This document shows, piece by piece, positions 1 to 12,590 of a stretch of 64,000 bases of DNA. Both the position numbers and the translations under genes were made by a program. A model generated the notes under the pieces. That model saw only the letters and a program-made list of their open reading frames with translations. It ran no database searches and had not been told where the DNA came from. Origin of the DNA: Zygnema circumcarinatum. Lineage: Eukaryota; Streptophyta; Zygnematophyceae; Zygnematales; Zygnemataceae. The stretch is taken from contig CM074815.1 of NCBI GenBank assembly GCA_037447605.1, positions 38,133-102,132 of the forward strand, in the 5' to 3' direction. How positions within the stretch are numbered: the first letter of the stretch is position 1; each line of letters begins with the position of its first letter.

Positions 1-2961
1 AGCGTGTGCGCGAGGAGGCGCAGCGCGGCGGCGCGCTGCGCGGGGAGGCCGCTGCGGGCGAGGGCCGCGGCCTCGCGCAGGGAGTACCCCGCCCGCCCGG
101 GGGACCCATCCGACCGCAGCAAATCACGTTCCGCCACGTGGCGCACACTCAACTCCCGCACCATCTCGCCTTCGCTGTCTTGCTTCACACGCGCTGCGCA
201 AGAGACGAAGGTGGACAGAGGTGACGGGCAGGAATAGATCGCAAAATACCGAGGGGCAAATTTGGGAAGACGTGCAAACAGGGTAAAACAGGGTAAAACA
301 TGCTGAGAACAGAAAGGCCATAATAGCAATAGATATCTGGACAGATTTTTCAGGCAGCTTACTGGAGTACAGCCGCAAGGTAAAATGTCAAAAAATATAG
401 TGCTGCTTATCCCCTTTTCAAGAACTAATATCCGAACGTCTAGCAAGCACAATTATTAACGACGACACTCTTTATGACTTCTGGCACCAATTTCTTCTAA
501 GAGCATTTACCATTCTCATGCTTCGGCTCAAACAGACTGGGAAGCAGACCGGATCTATAACTGCTCAAGTGCCAGATGCTCACCCGGCAAGCCAGTGCTG
601 TCAGCTCGCACAATTCCAATAATATCCTCCGCCTCATTGGCTGTGGCTAGCGGCACTACGGAGCCATCCAGAGCAAATCTGATTCCCCTGACAGCCTCCA
701 CCCTTTCAGCCCAGTCCTTCCCCAGCAACAGAGGCAATCTGCTTGTAACCGACTCATCACCATCACCAGCTCCTCCCACACCAACAGGTTGTTCGCCCTC
801 CACAGATGGTCCTACATTCTCAAGCTCAGAAAGCTTTTCTGAATGAGGCGAGTCTCTGCCAACATATTTTTCTGTTTTGCAGTCTACATCTGCTCGCACA
901 CCCTTCATCAGATGCGCGTCAGCACCACCTTCCGACATAGTCACTGGTAACAGCAGATCATCTGAGGGGAGAGTACTATCCGACGCCATGGAGATCACTT
1001 CTGCTGTGTCGCCTGTAATTTCCTGATTGACTTTCAGATCGTTGTCCATCCTTCTTATTGATGTAAGAGCTTCGTTTTGTTGACTTTCTGTGGAAGACAA
1101 GTTGGGCTCACTTCTCTCCATTGGTCTCCTTAACTTTCCTGCTCCACGTTTCCGCAGGGCCTCCAAAACTCTAGCTGGCAGAAGCTCTGCAATCTCCTTC
1201 TGAGTAGCAGCCACTTCAGCAGCATCCATCCTTGCAATCCTTCTCGAGTTCTCTGCATCAATGTGTTCCAATTCCACTTCAAGTGCCCCTCTCGCTTGCA
1301 CGGCAGCAAGCGTACCTCGATGAAGGCTTTTCTCCTCGCTTGACATCCGTCCACTACTGCCCCCATGAAGCCTGCTCTTAGCTCGAGTGTTCCACGCATC
1401 TGTCACAAATACGTCTGTGCTGTTTTCTCTGCCTGGCCTAGGACTAGGAGCTGTGAAGATTTGGGTTTCTGCCATACTGCTTTCAGGACTCTGTGCTATT
1501 TTGTCCAGCCCGTTTTCATCTAAACCTACTCCAGCATTTGAGATTCCCACGTTATCCGCAGGAGCGCTGAAAGGTTTCTGCAGCAAGCCTCTTTCTCGTC
1601 GAAACAAACTTAACTTTCCAGATCCCTTACTTCTACCGATTAGCGGCTGAGCCGCAGACAATGCATCTGGAGGGGCATCATCCTCGTCTCTGTTTCCAGG
1701 GCTGGACGGCTTTCCCAGTGCAGTTTGGGGCTGTAACCGTAGGTTCTGCAGCGAACGACAACATTGCAAAAAAAATCAGCAACTATAGTTGGAGGCGACT
1801 CAAGTGAACATACATTCACTTCAGTTACACAGAGCATGATAGTCTCTTACCTACGAGGGTACGAGATGAACAAACACTTCCAAACCATGCTATAGCTAAA
1901 CGGGTTTGCTGACGATAAAATGATCAATCTCATTCTCAACCATGAAAACAAAACAGGCAGGCTTTTTTCAGTATACTCATTCGCAGACAATGAGGACAAC
2001 GTTAAATTTAGGCGGTTACTCCTTAAAAGTACGGGGCTGGGCACTCCCTGCCTCCCGAGCAACTAGCCTTTTTCTCTTCTAATATTATCTTTCAGCGGGA
2101 TTCAACATTAAGCCATAGATAACAATAGGGCGTGTCAGACTTAAAAACCGTTAGTATGCGTGTCCGTAAGTTTGACACCAGAACGAGTACTCAAGTAAAA
2201 TCGCGATCGTTCTGCGGCGGAGTACTTTCGTAGCCTTTTTTTTCGTAACGCTTTTCGTAGATTTTATTAAGTCTGACACCCCCTATCGAGTGGACACTCG
2301 AAAATTTGTCACGCAATTGTGTTCGGCAAGAAATATGGATTCCCTGGAGCCTGGTTAACCCGTCCTCACAACGTGTAGCTTTTTCAGAAATGGAAGAAAG
2401 ACCAAAAAGGGTGGCATATGATCAAAACTTTCCGAAAGAATCCACTTGCTAGGGAAGAAAAGTACTGAAAAGCCTCTGGGTGCTTAATATTCGAGGAGCA
2501 GAAATGAGGCCTATTGCTTGTGCAATAGGGATTCGTACTGGCATGAAAGTAAAAGTACATACCGGCCCTTCTGAACGATGCCGAGCCACCGGAAACGGCC
2601 GTATATTCGGCTCCGGAACTCTGGGCTTTGAGGACTGCACCTCTGGTCCAAGTGTGAGCTTTGAAAATCCCTTTTCTCTAACACTTCCCAGTACTTCCAA
2701 GGGTTTGTAAGGCTTGGCATTGGCCTCTTTCAGGTGAGGCACGGTGGCTGTTGTTGGAGCTACCCGGGATGCGACACCTGGCACCATGGGTACCGAAGCC
2801 CTCTGAGCAGAGGAGCGCTGCTTGGATGCGGATGCAAGAGATTCAGGAGGTCCATGTTCCTCCACCGGCTCGCTATCGACGAACTTGTCGCCGTGTCCTG
2901 ACTGGGCTGAACTGGTGAATGGAAACCGTTCCTTTTCTGTGGAAAAACCTGCCCGGCACAC
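1..2961 (-). CDS. RPAP1 (IYO): RPAP1/MINIYO (RNA polymerase II-associated protein 1), partial
   Basis: RPAP1/MINIYO proteins help RNA polymerase II assemble, enter the nucleus and elongate. Three minus-strand exons are visible: about 2950-2563, 1745-584, and 178-1 running off the window. The first ends in the family motif PFPVARHRSEGP, preceded by an LGSVREKGFS stretch. The second carries the RPAP1_N helix (IDAENSRRIARMDAAEV through EALRKRG) and near its end RVEAVRGIRFALDGSVV. The third reads VRHVAERDLLRSDGSPG and AGYSLREAAALAR, which opens the conserved C-terminal half. Exon joins are phase-consistent: CCG|gt to cag|AAC, then G|gtgagc to caag|AC. The true start was not found: the open frame at 2961 begins with GTG, and a good acceptor (tttttccacag) lies just inside it, so an upstream first exon is likely. 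A MITE sits in the 1746-2562 intron. Family assignment is firm, the 5' end is not. Confidence 0.85.
2128..2283. mobile_element. MITE copy 1, TA-flanked, 17-bp TIRs
   Basis: A 156-bp element begins GGGCGTGTCAGACTTAA and ends TTAAGTCTGACACCCCC, so its ends are inverted repeats with one mismatch, and it is flanked on both sides by TA. It has no coding capacity. A second, shorter copy lies at 44573-44705 with the same ends and similar inner sequence (CCAGAACGAGTACT, GCGGCGGAGTACTT). TA duplication plus short TIRs suggests a Tc1/mariner or Stowaway-like non-autonomous element. It lies inside an RPAP1 intron. Confidence 0.85.
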
Positions 2962-4482
2962 CCTGCCTCGACCTCAGCTAGAGTACTTCAGCATACGAGC
3001 GTGACAACTGTCACTACACAAAGCATACATTGCGCTTGATCAATTGTAAGAATTTTTCTTGCAAAGATCGGCAACGTTAATCTATGAACGTCCTCAAACT
3101 CACAGCAAAGGTCAGATTATTTTTTTACACCTCCACAGAACCGCATACGTTTTCTTCTGCTGGATAAGCCCGTGTTTTTACATCTTCGAAAATAACGTGT
3201 ACCCGTGTTTCACTCCAGAAATGTGCGTATTCTCACACGGAGTCATGAACTCGTCATCCTTGCTTTCAAAAGTAACGAGGAACCGCCCAAAAAAAGCCCA
3301 GTGTATGGAGAGAATTTATACAAACACTTGAATGGTTTTCCATTCTTGCAGTTGTCAAATATTTGTTTCAAAATGTGAGGAGCGATTTTCGTGATATTGG
3401 TGGGTTTGTATGCTGTGAATGATCTTGGGTTCCCCTGGGATGCTTAGGGCCAGTTTTCAGCACAATAAGCTCCATGCAAACACAGGCGCATTCGGTGGAC
3501 GGGAGCGGCGCTGCGAGACCGAGCAGCAGAACGCACTTGGAGGAGCGGGCGGGTGGCGCGGCCCGGGCGTGGGCGTGGGCGTGGGCGCGGGCGCGGTGTG
3601 GCGGAGGCGCACAGCCTGCGCAGCAGGCGGCGGGCGCGAGGCAAAGAAGTCCGCCTGCAGCCGCAAGAGCTCCGCCTCCTCCGCCTCCGCCTCCTCCTCC
3701 TCCTCCTCCCTGCGTCCCCGGGCCGCCATCGCCCGCTCGCCCCCGCTTGCTCAGCCCCGCCCCGCCGAGGTCGGTCGGGGGGGCGGGGGCGAAAGGATGA
3801 CAACTGTGTACCGTACCGTACCGTACCGTACGGAGTGCGCGAAGGCAGAGGCACCGCACGCCCGCCCGCCCTTGCACGGGTCAAGGCCGCCTCGCCTTCT
3901 CCTCTCGGGCCGGGAGAGGCGGAGGGGGAGGGGGAGGGGGAGGGGGANNNNNNNNNNGGGGAGGGGGAGGGGAAGGGAAGGGAAGGGGAGGGGGCGGCCA
4001 TGGCCCTACTGCGTGCGCCGCCTCCGCGCCGCCCCGCCGAGCAGGCCCGCCAGGACGACGGGCCCGCCTCCCACGCTGCGCTCCGGAGGACCCACGCCGC
4101 TCGCCCGTCCACTCAGCAGCGCCGGCAGCCATGCCACACCCCGTTGCTCCCGGGCAACGACCGACTGAGGGAGGGACGAAGCCAAAGTCGCAGACGAAGT
4201 GAAGCTAAACTGTCTCTTGGAAGCCTCAACGAGCGGGAAGTGAGCAGCGTTCCCACCGCGGATGTCGGCCGTGGTGGCCGCCGAGAGCAAAGCAGGCGAA
4301 AAGTGCCCGTTCCAGCGAAGCGGACTGGTTCTGTGTCTGGGAAGCTGAGAAATGAGAAAAGGAAGTCTCCTGCAGGAGACGTCCTGTACGATTTCAGCCG
4401 CAGTAAGGGGGTGAAGAATTGTCCACTTGGAGTTGGAGGTGCTGTTGTCGTCCAGGAGTCATCAAGCAGGTAGACATGGGGA
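2962..4482. promoter_or_regulatory. Divergent GC-rich promoter region of RPAP1 (-) and RING gene (+)
   Basis: No gene is supported here. The first 450 bases are AT-richer flank. From about 3480 the sequence is very GC-rich, with CCTCCGCCTCC-like runs and a (GGGGA)n run broken by an N gap. A tandem CCGTA block ending in CGG lies at 3808-3833. Long open frames through this stretch, on both strands, are low-complexity translations of GC-rich repeats. The stretch 4132-4473 is also open but ends in a stop just before the chosen RING start and is probably 5' leader. Confidence 0.55.
3948..3957. other. Assembly gap of 10 N
   Basis: Ten Ns interrupt a (GGGGA)n simple repeat. The true repeat length is unknown. 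Confidence 0.99.
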
Positions 4483-6686
4483 ATGTCGCCGCCATTTTTT
4501 CTCATGGAAGTATCTTCGAACGACTGTGTCATCCATCCGTTTCCATGTGCACAACTAATGCGTGCATTCTTTTCCATGGTGGCAGACTACCGTCCTTTGA
4601 ATAAAGTATGTTACGTTTGCAAAGTAGTGTACTCTTCGACAAAGAGCGAATCACCTTCAGGTCACAGTCATCTGGGGTCTGTTCTCGGCTGTTTCGTGTA
4701 TGTTTTGTTCAAGGAATCGCTGCACTTTGACCTCGCATTTCAGTAAGAACATTTTGTATTCGTCACTGAACTCTCCAATATCCTTTGGGGTGCATAAGTG
4801 GAAGAATGGCGTGTGCGCAATTGCTCCTTCAGAATGAAACTTATCTATCAAGTTGATTCCCGCAAGCTTGCCTTTCACCAGCGAAAGTTGTGCTGTGTGC
4901 GTCTAGTCGTCAGCATTGCTGCAGTTTGTTGCAATCTCTGGATGTTTTGTGAGGGGAATGGCGAACTGTTTAGTCGTTTAACATGCATTTTGTGGGTGGT
5001 ATATGTTCAACAGAATTGGAACTCTGCAGGATCATTCAACGTGCACAAGTGGAATCGGACATAAGGAGCATGGCTCAGCTTCTGACTGCTCTACCTGTAA
5101 GCCGAAAGTTCACGTCATTTTAGTTGTACCTTTATGATTTTCGCTCGCATGATTGGCTGAAAATTACATTGTTGAGACTGATGAAAAACTAGTTTTCTCG
5201 CAGGTGGCATGCAACTACTACCGAAGACGTCGTACCCAAATTTAGCTGCAATGGAGGAAGCTGAGGTGAACTGGACAGAGGTATTGCTTCTGCACTTCAG
5301 CTATTGTGCTTGCAATATGGTGTCCACTGCGTGCACCAAGGGTTTCCCTGAAGCACGCAATTTGCCTTTCTTCTTTCTAGTCTCGGAGATTCACGTAGTT
5401 ATTGTGGGAGACTTGCCTTTGGAGAATAACCATTCAACCAGATTGGGATGCTCTGCTGCTCCAAATCCGCTTGGTCATGCTTTATTCCTGTTGCAGCTCG
5501 ATGACTGTGGAGCAACATTCCAATTGCGAGAATATTCTTCAGAATACCAGCAGAACTCCAGTGAGCCCCTTAGGCAGTCAATCCCTGGGTCGAGGTTGGA
5601 TTTGAGATGTGGAATTGGTGAAAGAGTCGTCCAAACTTCAGCAGCGGGCAAGGTGCCGGATTGGGTGGAGCGAAGGAGGCAAGCAATAGCTGCACGATTG
5701 GCACAGGCGGGAGAACATGAGGTAAGTGTTGAACACTAGTTTCCTGCAACCTCAGTGGAAGGGAAAATATCTTGCTGAGAAAGATGGAGCCGGCTGACCT
5801 TGTATTTTCACTGGGTTTTTTCTGTAATCTCCTATTATGTCGCAAGCTGTTTTATGCGTCTCTTCTTTAGAAGGAAACGGAGTTGCTACGTGCAACCTGA
5901 GATTACTGAAACACTGTTTGTTGTGCTAAACTATTTTGTCTATTTGGGGTGCTTGATTGTTTAAGAGATCAGGGTGCAGTCTTAGAGGCTCGGCAACGAC
6001 TGGATGAACGTCTGCGAACTGCTGGTCAGCCGAACCGACGCCAGGGCTCTTTTAGCTTGAGAACGGCTGTGTCAGGGTGGAAGAACACCTCAATGCTGTC
6101 AAGGAAATCACAACAGCGCAAGGAAGATGCACAACATAGGGGAAGAGAATCTCGAGGAGGGCAGCCCTTTGGTTCACATACGAATGGCACGCGAACTTCT
6201 CATCCTTCCATGTACTCACGTGAATGGGCTAGGGATTTGCCTGCTCTGTCGTCCCAGTTAGGTGAAGGCATAGGGATATGGAGAGGCGACCTAGCGTTCT
6301 TGGAGAGGTATTCTGCTATTCAGGAGATTGAGGCAACGCGGGTGAAGGAGTGCGGTGGCAAAGGACTGGACCAAGCAGCAATTGATGTCCTGACGAGGGA
6401 GACATGGGTGGAGGGTTTGGAAGTGAAAGAGCCATGGTTTGGTTGGCCGCGCTTGGGAAAGCTTAAGCTAGTGTTAGGGAGGCGGACTCCATTGGGCGCT
6501 CATGAAAGCAAGACCGCGCCAGAGGATGGCGTGACAACGAGGGACTGCCCCATCTGTCTCGACAACTTCACAGCGGGGGAGGTCCTCCTCCTCTTGCGGT
6601 GCGGCCACAGGTTCCACGAGGGCTGCATCGTGCCGTGGTTGAGTCACCAAAGGCGGTGTCCTTATTGCCGGTCGACCGTCACGTAG
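4483..6686 (+). CDS. RING-H2 zinc finger protein, probable E3 ubiquitin ligase
   Basis: Proposed exons are 4483-4605, 5030-5096, 5204-5280, 5497-5721 and 5973-6686. All joins keep frame and give 401 residues. The last about 45 residues form a RING-H2 finger: CPICLDNF, then CGHRFHEGC, then CPYCR, with ligands in order C-C-C-H-H-C-C-C. RING-H2 proteins recruit E2 enzymes and transfer ubiquitin. The central part (exons 4-5) is charged, with likely helices such as VERRRQAIAARLAQAG and LEARQRLDERL; no membrane span or signal peptide is evident. The substrate cannot be told from sequence. The first two exons are short and less certain: exon 2 is cysteine- and histidine-rich (DHSTCTSG, ASDCSTC). I recognise the domain but not a named orthologue. 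Confidence 0.75.
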
Positions 6687-7198
6687 CAGCCATGGCTTGG
6701 CACTCTCCACAAATAGAAATAAGTGTTGTATAGGAGGAATGTCCCTCACTCTCATAAGGTATAATGTACATTTCCTGTGTGCTACAGCTTCGGAGAAAAC
6801 AAGATGTCACAGCGTTAATGCATTTTTCCTCCTGTTGAGTGTCAAGCGCTTGTGCTGTCTAGGGCGAAGTAATTGCTTACACAGGTTTTAAATTTGAAGA
6901 CACATGCTTCTGCACCACTCGCTGTGTGATCCTGCTTGCGCAGTCCGCCCTCCCCGCGGTGTCATAATCGTTTGACATCACCTCTTTGCCTGGTATGCGG
7001 TATTTCCAAACCATGGCACCATGGCACAACAACAGTTAGAAAGAATGAAAATCTAGTTAATTCGAGAAAAAACTGAAACAGAAAAAAAAATGTTCGACAG
7101 CAAACTAGCTATCCATATCTAGCTCTCCAGCCCGCACGTCGTCGCCCCTTGCCTGCCTGCTCCTGCTCCTGCTCCTGCGCCTGCTTCTGCTCCTCTCT

Positions 7199-7237
<39 letters not shown>

Positions 7238-7307
7238 CGCGGAAGGGGTATACATAACGGTAGCGGGCGGCCAGCTTGCCTGCCTGCCGGGCCGCCCGCT
7301 ATCGAGC
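6687..7307. promoter_or_regulatory. RING gene 3' flank and promoter/leader of the ABC transporter
   Basis: This 620-bp intergenic stretch is AT-rich up to about 7090, then GC-rich. It holds a tandem (CTCCTG)n tract at about 7157-7236. No CCGTAC motif was seen here, unlike most other promoters in the window. No gene is supported. Confidence 0.5.
7157..7236. repeat. (CTCCTG)n hexanucleotide repeat
   Basis: The tract reads as repeated CTGCTC/CTCCTG units with a short interruption near 7185-7200. It lies about 75 bases before the proposed ABC transporter start codon, so it is probably transcribed as 5' leader. Frames through it give poly-Pro/Ala or Cys/Ser stretches that are not convincing protein. 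Confidence 0.8.
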
Positions 7308-10300
7308 ATGCGCGCCTCCTCGCCCGCGCTTGCGCTTGCGCCTCCGCCAGAACGTAGCGCCTGTCTCGCCGCCAGCATCCGCTGGGCCTGCCAGGGGCGT
7401 CTCCCCCGGTGCACATTCACACACATATGTCGAAACCCTACCCAAGCGCTGGCACTGCGGAAATCAAGAACTTGCACCTGGCGGCTCGGAAGACGCTTGT
7501 TAGGCAACCATGGGAACAAGCTTGTGACACACACTGTCAGAGCGTCAGATGCCATTCACGATGCTGAACACCGGGCATACAATCTCCTCAACAGCGGTGA
7601 ACTGACAGCGTTTTCTGCATCTGATTCTAATGACAGCCAGCAACAAGCATCAGCGTCTGTCACTTCTCAATATGGACAGTCAGTACTTTCCGACAAGCCA
7701 GGGAGAAGCCTGCAAAAATTGCTGCCGTTCCTGATGCCCTTCACTCGACAAATAGCGCTTGCATGGCTGTGCACAGTTGTGGCGGTTTCATCTCTTGTCC
7801 TGTTTGTGCCACGAATTGGAGAAATCTCAGCTGTACTGGCCGCAGGCGAGTTGTCAACCGTGGTTCGGAAGGGAGGGCTTCTCCTGGGGCTGGTCGCAGC
7901 GAGGGCAGTCGCTCAATACTGGCAAGATGCGTTGCTTTGGCAAGTGGCTCTCTCAGTCACGCTGTCTCTTCGCTCTTTTCTGTTCGAGAGGATACAGCAG
8001 ATGGACATAGCTTCGTTTGAAGGCCGAGATGCTGCTGCCTTGGGCGATATTGCATTCCGTATTACGTCGGAAGCGGAGGATGCGGGAGACACAGTATTTG
8101 CCATGCTACATGTAAGAGCAACATTAAGCAACGAATGTGACTTTCAAATTAAGAGCCTTATCGTTAAAGATATCGTGGTCGCCTAAGTGCACATTGCGGG
8201 TTATCAGAATCCTCAGGAGGGAAGTTTGCTGCAGGCAAGGGAACAAGCTGATGTATGGGAAGAGAATAAGATACCCTTAAAATTTTGTAGGACCACTCAA
8301 AAGGCATTCCTTGAAAAACTGATTTGAGCCGTGCAAGCAGCACCTGCCGTGTAATTTGCTAGATGACACCTTTGGACTATGGTGGTAGTTAGATATTTTC
8401 TGATACAGTAAACCCGCAGCAGACCACACACTGATCACTTAAAATCTGGCAATCCAAACGTTAGGTCTTTGCAAACTTATTAGTGCGTAGGAAGGGCCCT
8501 TTCTAGGTTGTTAGTTCGTTCATGCACCCTTCATAGGAATGACAAGAATTGAACGAGGTGATGGAGTTGTGCAAACGTGTATAGCAATGTTGCGGGAAAA
8601 ATGTCATAAAGCGCCAATATAGCGAATATGACACTATCTCATATTTTGAGTGATCTGTGCTGCAGGCTCTGCTCCCCTCCGTGCTGCAGCTTGGAGCTAT
8701 GGTTGTGCGCATGATCGCACTCAGCCCGCTGCTTACCCTGGCCACATTCTGCGTATGCTGCCTGTCCTGGAAAATTTTGGTCACCAATGAATTCTATCTG
8801 CGAAAGAGCCTACATACATGTGAAAGGGTTTCTTGAAAAATCTTTCGGACTGTGTTAAAGGAACTTTGAAATAAAGCCGCATGCAGCCTTACGCTGCAGA
8901 GCCAAATGAAACGTCATTCTTGAATGTTTGGACCATTGTCTTCCTGTGAAGTAGGTCGTGCCAGGCATGGCCATCGTAATCGCCCTGTTGGGAGAGAGAG
9001 TACGACGAATATCCCGGACAGGGCAGGACTCCATGGCTGCACTTTCCGCTTACATGAACGAGGTCTGTCCTCTTGCTATTGATTTGATGCCCTTCCCGCT
9101 GTTGTATCGTCTCTGCAATCTTCAAACAGCATGCAGTCACCCTTGCTCGCTTCCACAAGCTGCAGCCACTGTGAAGCGCCTTTTCCATTTCTAATCACAG
9201 TTCCTCAGCCGTTTCCAGCTCTGAAGGCAGCGAAACTGGATGCTTTCATGTGTAGGTCCTGCCAGCCATGATGGTTGTGAAGGCTCATGCAGCAGAGGAT
9301 TTCGAGAGCCATCGATTTCGTGAGTTAGCAGAGGCGGACTGCTCGGCCAGACTGCGCAAGAAGCGCTTGAAGGCGCTCTTCCCGCAGGCCATCACGGGCG
9401 CATACGCGACGGCCGTCATGACTCTGCTCGCTCTGGGGGCGTGGGCCATAGCGCGCGGCAACTTCTCCGGCCCGAAGATGGTGTCCTTCATAACATCGCT
9501 CGTGCTCCTGGTGGAACCTTTGCAGGTTGGTTGTACTCTTGCGTTGTTTTTTGGAAAGGATGGTGTGATTTGGATGCAATAATGTGTGTTTTCTCTCTCT
9601 GCTGAATCTCTGACAGACTGGGTGGATGTCTCATCAGGCTGTGGGCAGTGCCTACAATGAGATTAAACAGGGAGAGCCGGCTGTGGAGCGCCTGCTGGTC
9701 CTTTCTGCAGTCAATCCCAAGGTGCCAGCTACTTGCTGGGCTTCGTCCAAACTGTTCCATCACAGCTGTCTTGCCATTCCTTAGGCTACGTGATACAGAC
9801 GTTTGGAAGGGTATTTCGACTTGCGCTTTTACGGCTGGTTTAGAGAGGGATGCCGGGTTGGTGGTGCAGGTCGTGGAGGCTGAAGATGCGCAAGAGCTAG
9901 GCCCCGTGGAAGGCAGAGTGGACCTGGAGGGAGTTAGCTTTGCATATGAGGAAGGCGGCCCTCTCGTGCTCGACAATCTCTCCTTGAAGGTCATTCCAGG
10001 AGAGACGGTTGCTCTGGTGGGGCCCTCCGGCAGCGGCAAATCTACTGTGCTGAAACTGCTGCTGCGTCTCTACGACCCCTTGCAAGGTACAAGTTGCTGC
10101 AAATGTGTAGGCAAGCTCGCAACGTTAGTTTGACTGTCACGGTTATGCCTCATTCTTGCCTCACCCCCTCTCTAAGAAAGCATACGTGCATGTTACATAA
10201 GTGTGTTGCCTGAAAGATTTCCACGGTCTGACGAGCTTTAGCCTTTGCATTGCTTCTGGCACAGCACAGGGAGAGTCCTCCTCGACGGCCACGACTTGCG

Positions 10301-11501
10301 GCGCATAAAGCTCAAGGCCCTGCGGAAGACAGTCGGCATCGTGCCGCAGGAGACTGTGAGTCTGTTCCCGGCCTTCTTCTCCGGCTGGGAAAACTCTGCA
10401 CTCTTTCGAGAAGCCCATGCAGTAATGTAACATTTTTAGGCCCCCGGTTGCCCCATACCCAGGAAACAATTATGTCGGTTAATTAGTCAAGGTTTAAAAA
10501 TGGAAGACCCCGCACCTTTTGGGCTCCTGTAGTAAGCTGAGGAAAAGCACTATGTACTGTTATATTCAGTTGTTGTTATGTTTACGTGTTTGAATGCTGT
10601 GTATCTACAGGCTCTCTTCTCGGGCACTGTGGCCCAGAACATTGCCTATGGCTTCTTGCCAGAGATTGTTTCCATGCGGGCAGTCGAACGAGCGGCCCAA
10701 CTGGCAAACGCAGACAGCTTTATAAAGCGTTTAGCGCATGGCTACAACACCCAATTGGGCGAGCGCGCAGCATCTTTGAGTGGAGGACAGCGGCAGAGGT
10801 GAGACCTCGACACCGATAAGAGCATCAAGTCCCATTGCATTGCTGGACTGCTCGCACACTACAGGGTAACGTGATGATGGAGACGTCCGATCCGTGTTGC
10901 GCTTGTCTTTGCAACCTAAGAGGTGCCCTGGAAAGCAAGCTGCCACCGGTCTGAGCGTGCCTGCTGTTGTGCTGCCTCTGGACCCACGCTTGCGCCACGT
11001 GGCACGTGGCACGTGGCAGGCTGGCCATCGCTCGAGCAGTGTACCACCAGCCGGCGATCATGATGCTGGATGAAGCCACGTCAGCGCTGGATAACCAATC
11101 AGAGGAGCTTGTGAGAGAGGCCCTTAACCGGCTCATGGTCGGTCGGACGGTGAGCATGCTCAGCGTGCAAGCTGTGCTTTCTAAGGGTAGTTCATTCTAG
11201 AGATTCAAGTGTAGTTGAGGGCGACTGAGAGTGCAAAGCATTCCTTACAGGATAGTTTTTCCCTTGGAACGCTACTGGCAATACCCGAGAAGGGAGCAGT
11301 CTGTGTTGCATATTCAGTACCATTGGGGTTCACCGCTTGTGGACGCAGGTGGTGGTCGTGGCTCATCGCCTTGAGACAGTGCGAAATGCAGATCGCATAG
11401 TTTGCATGGACGGAGGGCGGATAGTGGAGGAGGGCACACACGCCGCCCTCTTGGAGCAAGGTGGCGTGTACGCGTCTCTGTATAGAGGCCAACTGGTGTG
11501 A
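7308..11501 (+). CDS. ABCB29-like: ABCB half transporter, plastid type (ABCB29-like)
   Basis: A half-size ABC exporter expected to dimerise and use ATP to move an unknown substrate across an organelle membrane. Ten exons: 7308-8111, 8666-8752, 8955-9062, 9256-9525, 9617-9721, 9870-10086, 10270-10355, 10611-10798, 11020-11149, 11349-11501. All phases agree, giving about 715 residues. The N-terminus is rich in Ala, Ser and Arg and poor in acidic residues, like a chloroplast transit peptide. The membrane domain spans roughly residues 130-430. The nucleotide domain has Walker [10 protein letters not shown] (about 509), Q-loop VGIVPQET, signature LSGGQ (about 615), Walker B IMMLDEA and the switch histidine in VAHRLETV. 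Phrases such as [24 protein letters not shown] and TANADEFI-like ANADSFIKR match plant ABCB29 as I remember it. The start was chosen as the first in-frame ATG of the long exon. Confidence 0.88.
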
Positions 11502-12590
11502 CTCGAGCGGAGTCGTGGCTGCCTCTCAGGGCTTGCCTCCTCTGCCAAGTGTGATGGTCGGTCGATGCCAGCACCTGCTTGTGACAACCACTTGCAATGA
11601 GGAATGAAAATGAATGAAATGAAATGAGGTGGTGCGTCCAAAGTGTTCAGTTGCTGGGAAGAAAACACCGAATGTCGAGGGGATTTGGAGCTGCGTTCGA
11701 CCTGTCTACGACAACGTCGATCAAAACGAATGTGCCGCATCGTCATTGGTGAAACCGCCTGAAGGGCGTCGAGACAGAAAGGTGCCGCAGAATCTCATGG
11801 CATGGCATGTCACGGACAAATTCTGGCACCCTGGAGTGCTATGCGGTGCTAATCACTCGGTAGAGAGTATGAGCACCACACTTTCATGTAAACAGGGGCA
11901 GCCGATCAAACCGTTTTTGATGATTGCATCATTGTGTTGAGTTGCCATGCCATGCATTAGCCGTTCAGAGCAGGTGGCCATCCATCCATCCCTCCCTCCC
12001 ATCCCATCCGGCGCGGCCAAGTCGCGGTACGGTACGGTACGGTACGGCACGGGGCGACTGCAGCGCCGAGCGCAGCGTGGCTCGTGTCCGGCTCCCTCCG
12101 CCTCTGGGGGAGGGGGCCGCCATCATTATCATCCATAATCCATCTGGAGAGAGCTGAGCGCTGCGGCCACGGGCGGGCGCAAGCGTACGGACGGGCCGGG
12201 CCGGGCCCGCCGCGGTACCGCTTCTCAGCGCGCGGCACTGCGCCGCCACGTGGCGTGCGCGGACTCGTCCACTGGATTGGAGGCCCGCTCCAGCGTGGCA
12301 GTCCGTGGCGGGGCGGGGCGATGCGGGACCCCGCGAGGGAGGGGAAGGGAGGAGCCATGGCCTCGGCCCCAGCCCTGGACTGACTGCGCCGGGCGGCCAG
12401 AGGAGGAGGGAGGGAGGTTGGGAGGGAGCACAAACGCGGGAGAAGCATCGCCGGTGCGTCCGCATCGACGGCGGCTTGAGGAGGCAGCTCAAGGGATGAC
12501 TTCGATTTAGAGACCCTCCCCCGTTGAGGGGCAACCATTATACATGCGATTGGACCAAGATTCAACTCTGTGTCTGCTCTTCTCTGAATC
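11502..12590. promoter_or_regulatory. ABC gene 3' flank and promoter of the CH-LysM gene
   Basis: The first 450 bases are 3' flank of the transporter gene. From about 11980 the sequence becomes GC-rich. A tandem (GGTAC)4 block lies at 12026-12046, the same pentamer as at 3808-3833 but in opposite orientation. A CCACGTGGC palindrome lies near 12247. No gene is supported. Confidence 0.5.

Noticed and set aside
3419-4473. Long overlapping open frames in all phases around the RPAP1/RING promoter
   Set aside because: Low-complexity Pro/Arg/Gly/Ser translations of GC-rich simple repeats, running through an N gap, with no domain.
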